Below, piece after piece: positions 15,973-21,984 of a stretch of DNA of 21,984 nt. The notes beneath the pieces were generated by a model, which saw only the letters and a program-made list of their open reading frames with translations, was not told the DNA's origin and made no database searches. Every line of letters starts with the position of its first letter. Position 1 is the first letter of the stretch. Position numbers and translations under genes: made by a program. Origin of the DNA: Ga0074130 sp035565355 (GTDB lineage: Bacteria > Pseudomonadota > Gammaproteobacteria > Burkholderiales > Rhodocyclaceae); the NCBI GenBank assembly GCA_035565355.1, contig DATMSM010000104.1:1-21984 (forward strand), read 5' to 3'.

Positions 15973-16398
15973 TTAGCGCGAGTAAACGTTCAGCGCCGGG
16001 AAGAAGTAGGCGATTTCAACAGCAGCAGTTTCCGGCGCATCCGAACCATGCACTGCGTTGGCGTCGATGCTGTCAGCGAAATCGGCGCGGATGGTGCCCT
16101 TCTCGGCCTTCTTCGGATCGGTGGCGCCCATCAGTTCGCGGTTCTTGAGAATGGCGCTCTCGCCTTCCAGCACTTGAATCACGACGGGGCCGGAGATCAT
16201 GAAATCAACCAGATCCTTGAAGAAGGGACGCTCACGGTGCACAGCGTAGAAACCTTCGGCATCCTGGCGGGACAGTTGAGCCATGCGCGAAGCGATGATC
16301 TTGAGGCCAGCATCTTCAAAGCGCGTGTAAATCTTGCCGATCACATTCTTGGCAACTGCATCGGGTTTAATGATCGACAGGGTACGTTCAACAGCCAT
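15973..16398 (-). CDS. ndk: nucleoside diphosphate kinase
   Basis: Ndk transfers the terminal phosphate of ATP to other nucleoside diphosphates through a phospho-histidine, balancing nucleotide pools. At 141 residues it has the normal length. The active-site block NAVHGSDA places catalytic His117, Lys11 sits in TLSIIKPDAV, and ALN near the C-terminus is also typical. GGAG is six to seven bases before the ATG. It is the first gene of the sixteen-gene minus-strand array, so the promoter in the 329-base gap upstream probably serves several of the genes behind it. Confidence 0.98.
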   Translation of the reverse strand: MAVERTLSIIKPDAVAKNVIGKIYTRFEDAGLKIIASRMAQLSRQDAEGFYAVHRERPFFKDLVDFMISGPVVIQVLEGESAILKNRELMGATDPKKAEKGTIRADFADSIDANAVHGSDAPETAAVEIAYFFPALNVYSR

Positions 16399-16505
16399 TG
16401 GATTCTCCAGTTGGATTTAAGCGACAAAAATTCTGCGGTCGGGGCCTGGCGCATTGAAAAACAAAGCAAAACGGCCCGGCGAGGAAGCACTCCCGCGAAT
16501 CCGAC

Positions 16506-16511
16506 ATTTTA
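16506..16511 (-). promoter_or_regulatory. possible -10 box for ndk
   Basis: TAAAAT on the minus strand (16511 to 16506) would start transcription near 16500, about 100 bases before the ndk ATG. No good -35 is seen at the right spacing, so this is weak. Confidence 0.22.
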
Positions 16512-16617
16512 TCGCATTCGGCCCGGTTTCCGCAGCTTTTCTCCGCTGGCACAGCGGTCTAGGCAGCATGGATATTGGGCAGGCAGGCACCGCCGGCGCG
16601 CCCCGCATGCATAACTT

Positions 16618-16647
16618 TTATCGCGCTATATGACGCACTACTACAAT
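16618..16647 (+). promoter_or_regulatory. possible promoter for tctCBA
   Basis: TACAAT at 16642-16647 matches a -10 box and TTATCG at 16618-16623, 18 bases up, is a weak -35. Transcription would start near 16654, leaving a leader of about 75 bases before the tctC ATG. One arm of an inverted repeat overlaps the -10. Confidence 0.3.
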
Positions 16648-16698
16648 CTCCGGTAAAGTCCCAGTCGCAAGCATCACACCGGGCCGAGACCCGGAGAT
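16646..16698 (+). repeat. inverted repeat at the tctC promoter, possible operator
   Basis: ATCTCCGG (16646-16653) and CCGGAGAT (16691-16698) are perfect inverted copies, 37 bases apart. The first overlaps the candidate -10 of tctC. The second overlaps a local hairpin CCGGG/CCCGG (16679-16683 and 16690-16694), so the two foldings exclude each other. A regulator binding both arms is one reading; a leader RNA structure is another. Confidence 0.35.
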
Positions 16699-16727
16699 CA
16701 ACCTGAACCACGAACCAGGAGGAGAAG

Positions 16728-17699
16728 ATGAAGCTCAAGCACATTTTGCTGGCCGTTGCCGCACTCGTCGGCACTGCTGCCAGCCAGGCACAGGATTTTC
16801 CCACCAAGGCCGTCACCATCGTCGTGCCTTTTGCTGCCGGTGGCCCCACCGACACCGTCGCCCGACTGGTGGCCCAAGCCATGAGCACCAACCTCAAACA
16901 AACGGTGCTGATTGAAAACGTCGGCGGTGCAGGCGGTACTGTCGGCGCAGGGCGTGTTGCACGCGCGGCCGGTGACGGTTATACCTTGCTACTGCACCAT
17001 ATCGGTCAATCGACCGCCCCCTCGTTGTATCGCAAATTGTCCTACGACCCCGTCCAGGACTTCGAGCCCATCGGTCTGATCACCGATGTACCGATGACCA
17101 TCGTTGCGCGCAAGGACTTTCCGGCCAAGGACATGAAAGACCTGATTGCCTACGTGAAAGCCAACAAGGACAAAGTTACCTATGCCAACGCCGGTATCGG
17201 CTCGGCCTCGCACCTGTGCGGCATGCTCTTCATGACCGCCATCAAGACCGACCTGACCACTGTGCCCTACAAGGGTACCGGCCCGGCCATGAATGATCTG
17301 CTCGGCGGACAGGTGGACTTCATGTGCGACCAGACCACCAATACGACCAGCCAGATCAAGGGTGGCAAGATCAAGGCCTATGCTGTCACCAGCAAGACCA
17401 AGGTCCCTTCGCTGCCTGAACTGCCGACGGTCGAGAGTGCTGGCCTGCCGGGCTTCGAAGTCGGCTCCTGGCATGGTCTGTACGCGCCTAAGGGCACGCC
17501 GACGCCAGTGATCGATCGCCTGGTCAAGGCCTTGCAAGCCGCGCTGCAGGATCCCACGGTCAAGCAGCGCTTTGCCGACCTGGGTACCCAGCCCGAAGCG
17601 CTGAACCGCGCCACCCCTGAAGCGCTGCGCGCCCATCTGCGCCGCGAAATTGACAAGTGGGCGCCCATCATCAAGCAGGCCGGCATCTACGCCGATTAA
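16728..17699 (+). CDS. tctC: TctC/Bug-family solute-binding receptor
   Basis: The periplasmic binding protein of a tripartite tricarboxylate transporter (TTT). The 323-residue protein has a cleavable signal peptide (MKLKHILLAVAALVGTAASQA, with the mature protein starting near QDFPTK), then the Bug signature VTIVVPFAAGGPTDTVARL, which contains the conserved Asp of the ligand site, and the second-domain segments TYANAGIGSASHLCGMLF and PYKGTGPAMNDLLGGQVDF. Ligands of this very large family range over carboxylates and other small molecules, and I cannot tell which one here. A very strong AGGAGGAG precedes the ATG. The 98 bases to tctB hold a stem-loop, which could leave the receptor more abundant than the membrane parts. 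Confidence 0.93.
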   Translation: MKLKHILLAVAALVGTAASQAQDFPTKAVTIVVPFAAGGPTDTVARLVAQAMSTNLKQTVLIENVGGAGGTVGAGRVARAAGDGYTLLLHHIGQSTAPSLYRKLSYDPVQDFEPIGLITDVPMTIVARKDFPAKDMKDLIAYVKANKDKVTYANAGIGSASHLCGMLFMTAIKTDLTTVPYKGTGPAMNDLLGGQVDFMCDQTTNTTSQIKGGKIKAYAVTSKTKVPSLPELPTVESAGLPGFEVGSWHGLYAPKGTPTPVIDRLVKALQAALQDPTVKQRFADLGTQPEALNRATPEALRAHLRREIDKWAPIIKQAGIYAD

Positions 17700-17728
17700 G
17701 CAAAGAGCAACGTAAGCAAGCTCAGACG

Positions 17729-17760
17729 AGGCCAGCCTGGACCCAAACTCAGGCTGGCCT
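17729..17760 (+). other. stem-loop between tctC and tctB
   Basis: AGGCCAGCCTG (17729-17739) pairs with CAGGCTGGCCT (17750-17760), an 11-base-pair stem with a 10-base loop. Only TTG-type sequence follows, not a T run, so it is at best a leaky terminator. It may instead protect the tctC message from 3' decay. This would explain a receptor made in excess of the permease, as is common for such systems. Confidence 0.6.
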
Positions 17761-17797
17761 TGTTGCATCAAGCGCATCATTCGTAAGGAACACGAAC

Positions 17798-18259
17798 GTG
17801 AGCACGAATACCAGCAACTCCACCGATTTCTGGGCCGGCATTATCTACATTGCCTTTGGCGTCACTGCGCTCGTCGCCGCCCACGACTATGGCATGGGCA
17901 CCGCACTGAAAATGGGGCCCGGCTATTTCCCGACCGCCCTCGCCTGGGTGCTCACTGCCATCGGTGTGATCTCGGCCATACGCGGCCTGCGTGGCAAGGG
18001 CGAACCGGTCTCCGCCCTCAGCCTGCGCGGCATCATCCTGATCGCTGGCCCCATCGTGCTGTTTGCCAGTCTCTTGCGGGCGACCGGCCTGCTGGTCGCA
18101 CTGCCGCTATTGATCATCACGAGTGCCTACGCCAGCGCGCACTTCAATCTGGTGCGCACCTTGCTGCTCGCCGCGGGCCTGACGATATTCTGCAGCCTGG
18201 TCTTCATCAAGGGCCTGGGCATTCCCATGCCGCTGCTCGGCACCTGGTTCGGCTACTGA
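17798..18259 (+). CDS. tctB: TctB, small membrane subunit of the TTT transporter
   Basis: TctB is the small, poorly conserved four-helix subunit of the transporter. The 153-residue protein has about four hydrophobic segments: FWAGIIYIAFGVTALVAAHDY, YFPTALAWVLTAIGVISAI, GIILIAGPIVLFASLL and the last about 35 residues, broken by a KMGPGYFP loop that recurs in this family. I chose the GTG at 17798 because AAGGAA lies seven bases upstream and the protein then begins right before the first helix. The open frame reaches back to an ATG at 17657 inside tctC, which would add 47 residues of no recognisable kind and is unlikely. Confidence 0.88.
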   Translation: MSTNTSNSTDFWAGIIYIAFGVTALVAAHDYGMGTALKMGPGYFPTALAWVLTAIGVISAIRGLRGKGEPVSALSLRGIILIAGPIVLFASLLRATGLLVALPLLIITSAYASAHFNLVRTLLLAAGLTIFCSLVFIKGLGIPMPLLGTWFGY

Positions 18260-18269
18260 GGAGACCGGC

Positions 18270-19769
18270 ATGGAACTGATCACCAACCTGGGCATTGGCT
18301 TCGATACCGCCTTCACGCTCACCAATCTGATGTACTGCCTGCTGGGCGTGTTTCTCGGCACCGCCATCGGCGTCCTGCCCGGTCTCGGCCCGACTGCCAC
18401 CATCGCCATGCTGCTGCCGGTGACCTTCGGCCTCGATCCGGTCGCCGCGCTGATCATGCTGTCCGGCATTTACTACGGCTCGCAATATGGCGGCTCTACC
18501 ACTGCCATCCTGGTCAACCTGCCTGGAGAGGCGGCGTCGGTTGTCACCTCGCTCGACGGCTATCAGATGGCGCGCAACGGCCAAGCCGGCAAGGCCCTGG
18601 CTGCCGCAGCCATCGGCTCCTTCGTCGCCGGCAGCATTGCCACCGTGCTGATCGCGCTGTTCGCGCCACCGCTCGCCGAGATCGCCTTGAAATTCGGCCC
18701 CGCCGAATACTTCTCACTGATGGTGCTGGGCCTGGTTGTTGCCGTAGTGCTCGCGCACGGCTCGCTTCTGCATGCCATCGGCATGGTCATTCTCGGCCTG
18801 CTATTCGGGCTGATCGGCACCGACGTCAACTCCGGCATGGCGCGCTTCACTTTTGATCTGCCCGAGCTCGCCGACGGCGTCAGCTTTGTCGTCGTCGCCA
18901 TGGGCATGTTCGGCCTGGGTGAGATCATTGCCAATATAGAGCGCGAAAGCACCCGCTCGGTCATGGTCAAGAAGATCGAAGGCCTGATGCCAACCAAGGA
19001 AGACCTGAAACGTATTGCTGCACCGATTCTGCGCGGTACCGTGCTCGGTTCGGCCCTCGGCATCCTGCCGGGCAGTGGCAATATCCTCGGCGCCTTTGCC
19101 TCTTATTCGATCGAGAAGAAGATCTCGAAACACAAGGAGCAGTTCGGCAAGGGCGCCATCGAAGGTGTGGCGGGTCCGGAGTCGGCCAACAATGCCGGCG
19201 CGCAGACCTCCTTCATTCCGATGCTGACACTGGGGATTCCCTCCAACCCGGTGATGGCGCTGATGATAGGTGCCATGATCCTGCAAGGCATACAGCCCGG
19301 CCCCTCGGTCATCACCGAGCAGCCGCAACTGTTCTGGGGCATCATCGCCTCGATGTGGATAGGTAACTTCTTCCTCATCGTGCTCAATCTACCCATGATT
19401 GGCCTCTGGGTGCGCATGATCATGGTGCCCTACCCGCTGCTGTTCCCGGCCATTCTTTCGTTCTGCTGCATCGGCGTGTTCAGCCTTAACAACGCGACCT
19501 TCGATATCTACCTGATCGCGATTTCGGGTGTGCTCGGCTATATTTTCGCCAAGCTCAAGTGCGAGCCGGCGCCACTGCTGCTCGGCTTTATTCTGGGCCC
19601 GCTGATGGAGGAGTACATGCGTCGCGCACTGGTGCTGTCACGCGGAGATGCGATGACCTTCCTCAACCGTCCCATCAGCGCCACCATGCTCGCCATCTCG
19701 GCCGTTGCCATCATCGTCGTACTGGCCCCCGCCGTACGCAAGCAACGCGACATTGCTTTGCAGGAGTAA
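18270..19769 (+). CDS. tctA: TctA, large permease subunit of the TTT transporter
   Basis: The main membrane subunit of a secondary, ion-coupled tripartite carboxylate transporter. The 499-residue protein has roughly ten to twelve hydrophobic helices and the duplicated family motif GVLPGLGPTATIAMLLP near the N-terminus and GILPGSGNILGAFASYSIEK in the middle, followed by the GVAGPESANNAG loop. GAGGAG lies just before the ATG, 10 bases after the tctB stop. It is the last gene of the operon; its stop is two bases from the stop of the convergent tilS, with no terminator between. I see no tctD/tctE sensor pair nearby. Confidence 0.95.
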   Translation: MELITNLGIGFDTAFTLTNLMYCLLGVFLGTAIGVLPGLGPTATIAMLLPVTFGLDPVAALIMLSGIYYGSQYGGSTTAILVNLPGEAASVVTSLDGYQMARNGQAGKALAAAAIGSFVAGSIATVLIALFAPPLAEIALKFGPAEYFSLMVLGLVVAVVLAHGSLLHAIGMVILGLLFGLIGTDVNSGMARFTFDLPELADGVSFVVVAMGMFGLGEIIANIERESTRSVMVKKIEGLMPTKEDLKRIAAPILRGTVLGSALGILPGSGNILGAFASYSIEKKISKHKEQFGKGAIEGVAGPESANNAGAQTSFIPMLTLGIPSNPVMALMIGAMILQGIQPGPSVITEQPQLFWGIIASMWIGNFFLIVLNLPMIGLWVRMIMVPYPLLFPAILSFCCIGVFSLNNATFDIYLIAISGVLGYIFAKLKCEPAPLLLGFILGPLMEEYMRRALVLSRGDAMTFLNRPISATMLAISAVAIIVVLAPAVRKQRDIALQE

Positions 19770-19771
19770 GG

Positions 19772-20737
19772 CTAAGCGAGTTCGATGTCCACCTGCCCCC
19801 GGGTCCGGAACAGCCGATACGTCGGTAGTTCCAGACTAGGGTGGCGATCCGGCCCAGCCTCCATGAACTGGCGCAGCACTTCCTCCAGGCGCACGCTGCT
19901 GGGCGCTTGCAGTCCCCTCACGGCAAGAAGGTAGCGCAAGAGATTGCGTGCCCGCGCATGACTCAGGCCGCACAGCTGGCTAACGGGAATCGGGAAATCG
20001 CGGTACTCGCCGAGATCCAGCTCCGCCATCTCATCCAGCATGGACTGTGCTTCAGCAAAATATTCGGTCGCACGCGCCAGATTCTCGACCGCAGCAGGAA
20101 AGCGCCCGCTCAGAACCGGAATGACTTCGTGGCGAATGAAGTTGCGCGAATAAGCGGTGTCCGCATTACTCTCGTCCTCCACCCACTGCAGCGCATGGGC
20201 TTTGGCATAGCTTTCGAGTTCGGCTCGGCTGCAGGCCAGCAAGGGGCGCAAATAGCGCCCGGCGGCACCTGAGCGGAGCGGGATACCGGCAGCGCCGCGC
20301 ACGCCTGCACCGCGCAGCAGATTGAAGAGCAGCGTCTCAGCCTGATCGTTGGCATGGTGCGCGAGCAGCACATGCTCAGCCGGGTGGGTTGCGAAAGCCT
20401 GGTAGCGCAAACGCCGCGCAGCAGCCTCCAGGCCTTCGTCCGAATCACGCGGTACGGAGACTTGTATGACTGACAATGGAATATCCAGTGCCGCACAGAT
20501 GGCACGACACGATTCAGCCCATGCATCGGCATGGCCGCTGATGCCGTGGTGCACATGGATGGCGGATAGTTGTCCTATGCCGCCGGCACTGGCCTGAGCC
20601 GCAATGTCGAGCAGAACCGCGGAGTCCAGGCCACCGGAGAAGGCGACCGCAATGCGGGTATCACGCTGAAGGCCGGCAAGACAGGCTTGCACGGCCCGCA
20701 CGGGATCAGTGGATCGGCTGTTCCTTGAACTTGCCAT
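19772..20737 (-). CDS. tilS: tRNA(Ile)-lysidine synthetase, short form
   Basis: TilS modifies C34 of the CAU-anticodon tRNA-Ile to lysidine so that it reads AUA. The protein is 321 residues: the PP-loop SGGLDS at 34-39, HVHHG at 61-65, HHANDQAET at 127-135 and RNFIRHEVIP at 198-207, then the substrate-binding helical domain. It ends at about the point where the RxYR-type strand leads into the C-terminal domain found in E. coli TilS (432 residues), which is absent here. The ATG at 20737 lies inside accA and overlaps it by 32 bases; GTG codons at 20701 and 20692 are later options. It is convergent with tctA, two bases away. Confidence 0.93.
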   Translation of the reverse strand: MASSRNSRSTDPVRAVQACLAGLQRDTRIAVAFSGGLDSAVLLDIAAQASAGGIGQLSAIHVHHGISGHADAWAESCRAICAALDIPLSVIQVSVPRDSDEGLEAAARRLRYQAFATHPAEHVLLAHHANDQAETLLFNLLRGAGVRGAAGIPLRSGAAGRYLRPLLACSRAELESYAKAHALQWVEDESNADTAYSRNFIRHEVIPVLSGRFPAAVENLARATEYFAEAQSMLDEMAELDLGEYRDFPIPVSQLCGLSHARARNLLRYLLAVRGLQAPSSVRLEEVLRQFMEAGPDRHPSLELPTYRLFRTRGQVDIELA

Positions 20738-21674
20738 AGGCCATCACGCGCTCGAAACGACGCTCGACAAGCTCGCCTGACGACAAGGCCGACAACTGTT
20801 TGAGTTGCTCCTGCAAGACCTTCTTGAGCGTTGCAGCCATGACTTGATGATCGCGGTGGGCGCCGCCCAGCGGTTCAGTCACGATGCGGTCGATCAGGCC
20901 CAAAGCCTTGAGGCGTGCCGCGGTAATCCCCATGGTCTCGGCCGCCTCATTGGCGCGCTCGGCGCTCTTCCACAAAATGGAAGCACAACCCTCGGGAGAA
21001 ATGACGGAATACACCGAGTATTGCAACATATTGACGACATCACCCACAGCAATAGCCAAGGCGCCGCCTGAACCACCCTCGCCGATGATCGTGGCAATCA
21101 GAGGGACCTTGAGCTCCGCCATCTCGAAAAGATTGCGCCCAATCGCTTCCGATTGACCCCGTTCTTCGGCGTCAATGCCGGGATAAGCACCCGGCGTATC
21201 GACGAAGGTGAAGATAGGCAAATCGAACTTCTCGGCCAGCTTCATCAGGCGCAAGGCCTTGCGATAGCCTTCAGGACGCGGCATACCGAAGTTACGATAA
21301 ATCTTTTCCTTGGTGTCACGCCCCTTCTGGTGACCGATCACCATGCAGGGCTGGCCATTGAAACGCGCCATGCCGCCGACGATAGCGTGGTCATCCGCAA
21401 AGTGACGATCACCGTGCAACTCCTCGAAGTCCGTGAACATCAGATTCAGGTAATCGAGGGTGTAGGGGCGTTGCGAATGGCGAGCAACCTGAGCGCTTTG
21501 CCAGGATGAGAGCTTGGCGTAAATGTCCTTGGTCAGCGCCTGGCTCTTGATTTCAAGCCGGCCGATCTCTTCGGAGATATCGACAGCCGAGTCTTCCTGA
21601 ACAAAGCGAAGTTGTTCGATCTTCGCTTCAAGTTCGGCGATCGGCTGTTCAAATTCGAGAAAGTTCGTTTTCAT
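20706..21674 (-). CDS. accA: acetyl-CoA carboxylase carboxyltransferase subunit alpha
   Basis: AccA and AccD form the carboxyltransferase that moves CO2 from biotin to acetyl-CoA, giving malonyl-CoA for fatty-acid synthesis. The 322-residue protein (E. coli 319) begins MKTNFLEFEQPIAELE with an amphipathic helical region, then contains the crotonase-like fold with MPRPEGYRKALRLM, FVDTPGAYPG, GEGGSGGALA and SPEGCASILWK. I chose the ATG at 21674; a TTG six codons earlier is less likely. It has only a weak ribosome site. It is followed by tilS with a 32-base overlap, the same accA-tilS order found in E. coli. accD is not in the window. Confidence 0.98.
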   Translation of the reverse strand: MKTNFLEFEQPIAELEAKIEQLRFVQEDSAVDISEEIGRLEIKSQALTKDIYAKLSSWQSAQVARHSQRPYTLDYLNLMFTDFEELHGDRHFADDHAIVGGMARFNGQPCMVIGHQKGRDTKEKIYRNFGMPRPEGYRKALRLMKLAEKFDLPIFTFVDTPGAYPGIDAEERGQSEAIGRNLFEMAELKVPLIATIIGEGGSGGALAIAVGDVVNMLQYSVYSVISPEGCASILWKSAERANEAAETMGITAARLKALGLIDRIVTEPLGGAHRDHQVMAATLKKVLQEQLKQLSALSSGELVERRFERVMAYGKFKEQPIH

Positions 21675-21705
21675 GGGCGGAGATTTTACCAAGCTTCACG
21701 CGCAG

Positions 21706-21734
21706 AATATAGGCTTGAGACAGACAAACTTCAG
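21706..21734 (-). promoter_or_regulatory. possible promoter for accA-tilS
   Basis: On the minus strand CTGAAG (21734-21729) and TATATT (21711-21706) are 17 bases apart. The -10 is good and the -35 poor. Transcription would start near 21699, 25 bases before the accA ATG. A second -10-like TAAAAT at 21688-21683 would give an almost leaderless message. Confidence 0.25.
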
Positions 21735-21780
21735 CACAAAACCCTTGCAACTTCATTGACTGATAGGGGCGTCACGCGAA

Positions 21781-21815
21781 ACCTTGCCGATTGGTCGCTG
21801 TGCGAGGGGCAAGGT
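21781..21815. repeat. 8-base inverted repeat between accA and the rRNA terminator
   Basis: ACCTTGCC (21781-21788) and GGCAAGGT (21808-21815) are perfect inverted copies with a 19-base loop. They sit in the roughly 200-base gap before accA. The spacing suits either a binding site or an RNA stem; nothing further can be said. Confidence 0.3.
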
Positions 21816-21873
21816 GCTTTCATGAGCCGGGCTAAGAGTGTTATCGCAGCCTCGGCTACAGAGAGCGCAAAGT

Positions 21874-21909
21874 AAAACACCCCACCGTCTTTCGAAGGTG
21901 GGGTGTTTT
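21874..21909 (-). terminator. terminator of the rRNA operon
   Basis: AAAACACCCCACC (21874-21886) and GGTGGGGTGTTTT (21897-21909) make a perfect 13-base-pair stem with a 10-base loop. On the minus strand it starts about 11 bases after the 5S 3' end, and its descending arm ends in four T followed by ACTTT. The symmetric A/T ends mean it could also stop transcription arriving from the left. Confidence 0.88.
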
Positions 21910-21920
21910 GGGATGGGGAC

Positions 21921-21984
21921 TCTGGCGCTGACCTACTTTCTCACGGGCAATCCGCAATATCATCGGCGCGAAGGTGTTTCACGG
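21921..21984 (-). rRNA. rrf: 5S ribosomal RNA, 3' part
   Basis: The reverse complement of the right edge reads GTGAAACACCTTCGCGCCGA, then GATGATATTGCGGATTGCCC, GTGAGAAAGTAGGTCAGCG and CCAGA, which is the 3' half of a proteobacterial 5S rRNA, ending in the strand that pairs with the 5' end. The gene runs off the right edge, so about 50 to 55 bases of the 5' part are missing. The exact 3' end is uncertain by a few bases. The rest of the rRNA operon should lie to the right. Confidence 0.92.

Larger units (their letters stand above)
16399..16727. other. divergent control region between ndk and tctC
   Basis: This 329-base gap, the only one over 300 bases, separates the minus-strand ndk array from the + strand tctCBA operon. 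I see no convincing gene in it. It holds a -10-like TAAAAT for ndk on the minus strand, a TACAAT box for tctC, an eight-base inverted repeat and a small hairpin near tctC, and a GC-rich run around 16590-16605 (CCGCCGGCGCGCC). No transcription regulator gene is next to it. Confidence 0.6.

Noticed and set aside
17657..17797. An upstream ATG that would extend TctB by 47 residues
   Set aside because: It starts inside tctC, passes through the stem-loop, adds no recognisable sequence, and the GTG at 17798 has a ribosome site at the right distance.

Overview
The window is a stretch of bacterial chromosome made up almost entirely of housekeeping genes. Its gene content and order fit a betaproteobacterium: hfq-hflX-hflK-hflC-DUF2065-hisZ-purA is joined to ndk-rlmN-pilW-rodZ-ispG-hisS-yfgM-bamB-der, a tripartite tricarboxylate transporter with a Bug-type receptor is present, and the partial 5S rRNA looks betaproteobacterial. 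The order within the class (Burkholderiales is my guess) cannot be fixed from the sequence alone. The DNA is GC-rich by eye and densely coding. I see no insertion sequence, integrase, CRISPR array, phage gene or toxin-antitoxin pair.

Layout. (1) 1-250: a complete tRNA-Leu(CAG) on the + strand, then two hairpin terminators. (2) 255-701: a small DUF2846-type lipoprotein gene on the minus strand with its own likely promoter. (3) 821-16398: sixteen minus-strand genes read ndk, rlmN, pilW, rodZ, ispG, hisS, yfgM, bamB, der, hfq, hflX, hflK, hflC, DUF2065, hisZ, purA, ending at a strong terminator next to purA. Many junctions overlap by 1-4 bases. Gaps of 58-144 bases, several holding palindromes or hairpins, lie after ispG, der, hfq and hflX. 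(4) 16399-16727: the only gap over 300 bases, a divergent control region. (5) 16728-19769: tctC-tctB-tctA on the + strand, a solute transporter with no adjacent regulator. (6) 19772-21674: tilS and accA on the minus strand, with tilS two bases from the convergent tctA. (7) 21874-21984: terminator and 3' end of a 5S rRNA gene, the tail of an rRNA operon that runs leftwards and continues beyond the window.

How the genes work together. The long array is mainly about translation and the cell envelope: ribosome assembly and rescue (der, hflX), RNA modification (rlmN, tilS), tRNA charging (hisS), RNA chaperoning (hfq), outer-membrane assembly (bamB, yfgM), cell shape and pili (rodZ, pilW) and membrane protease control (hflK, hflC). 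Nucleotide, histidine, isoprenoid and fatty-acid genes (ndk, purA, hisZ, ispG, accA) are mixed in. The tctCBA block is the one accessory-looking element.

I found no convincing undescribed system. The items most worth a second look are the TilS that stops at a domain boundary beside the tctCBA block, the inverted repeats in the tctC control region and the der-hfq and hflX-hflK gaps, and the NKAE motif in Der.
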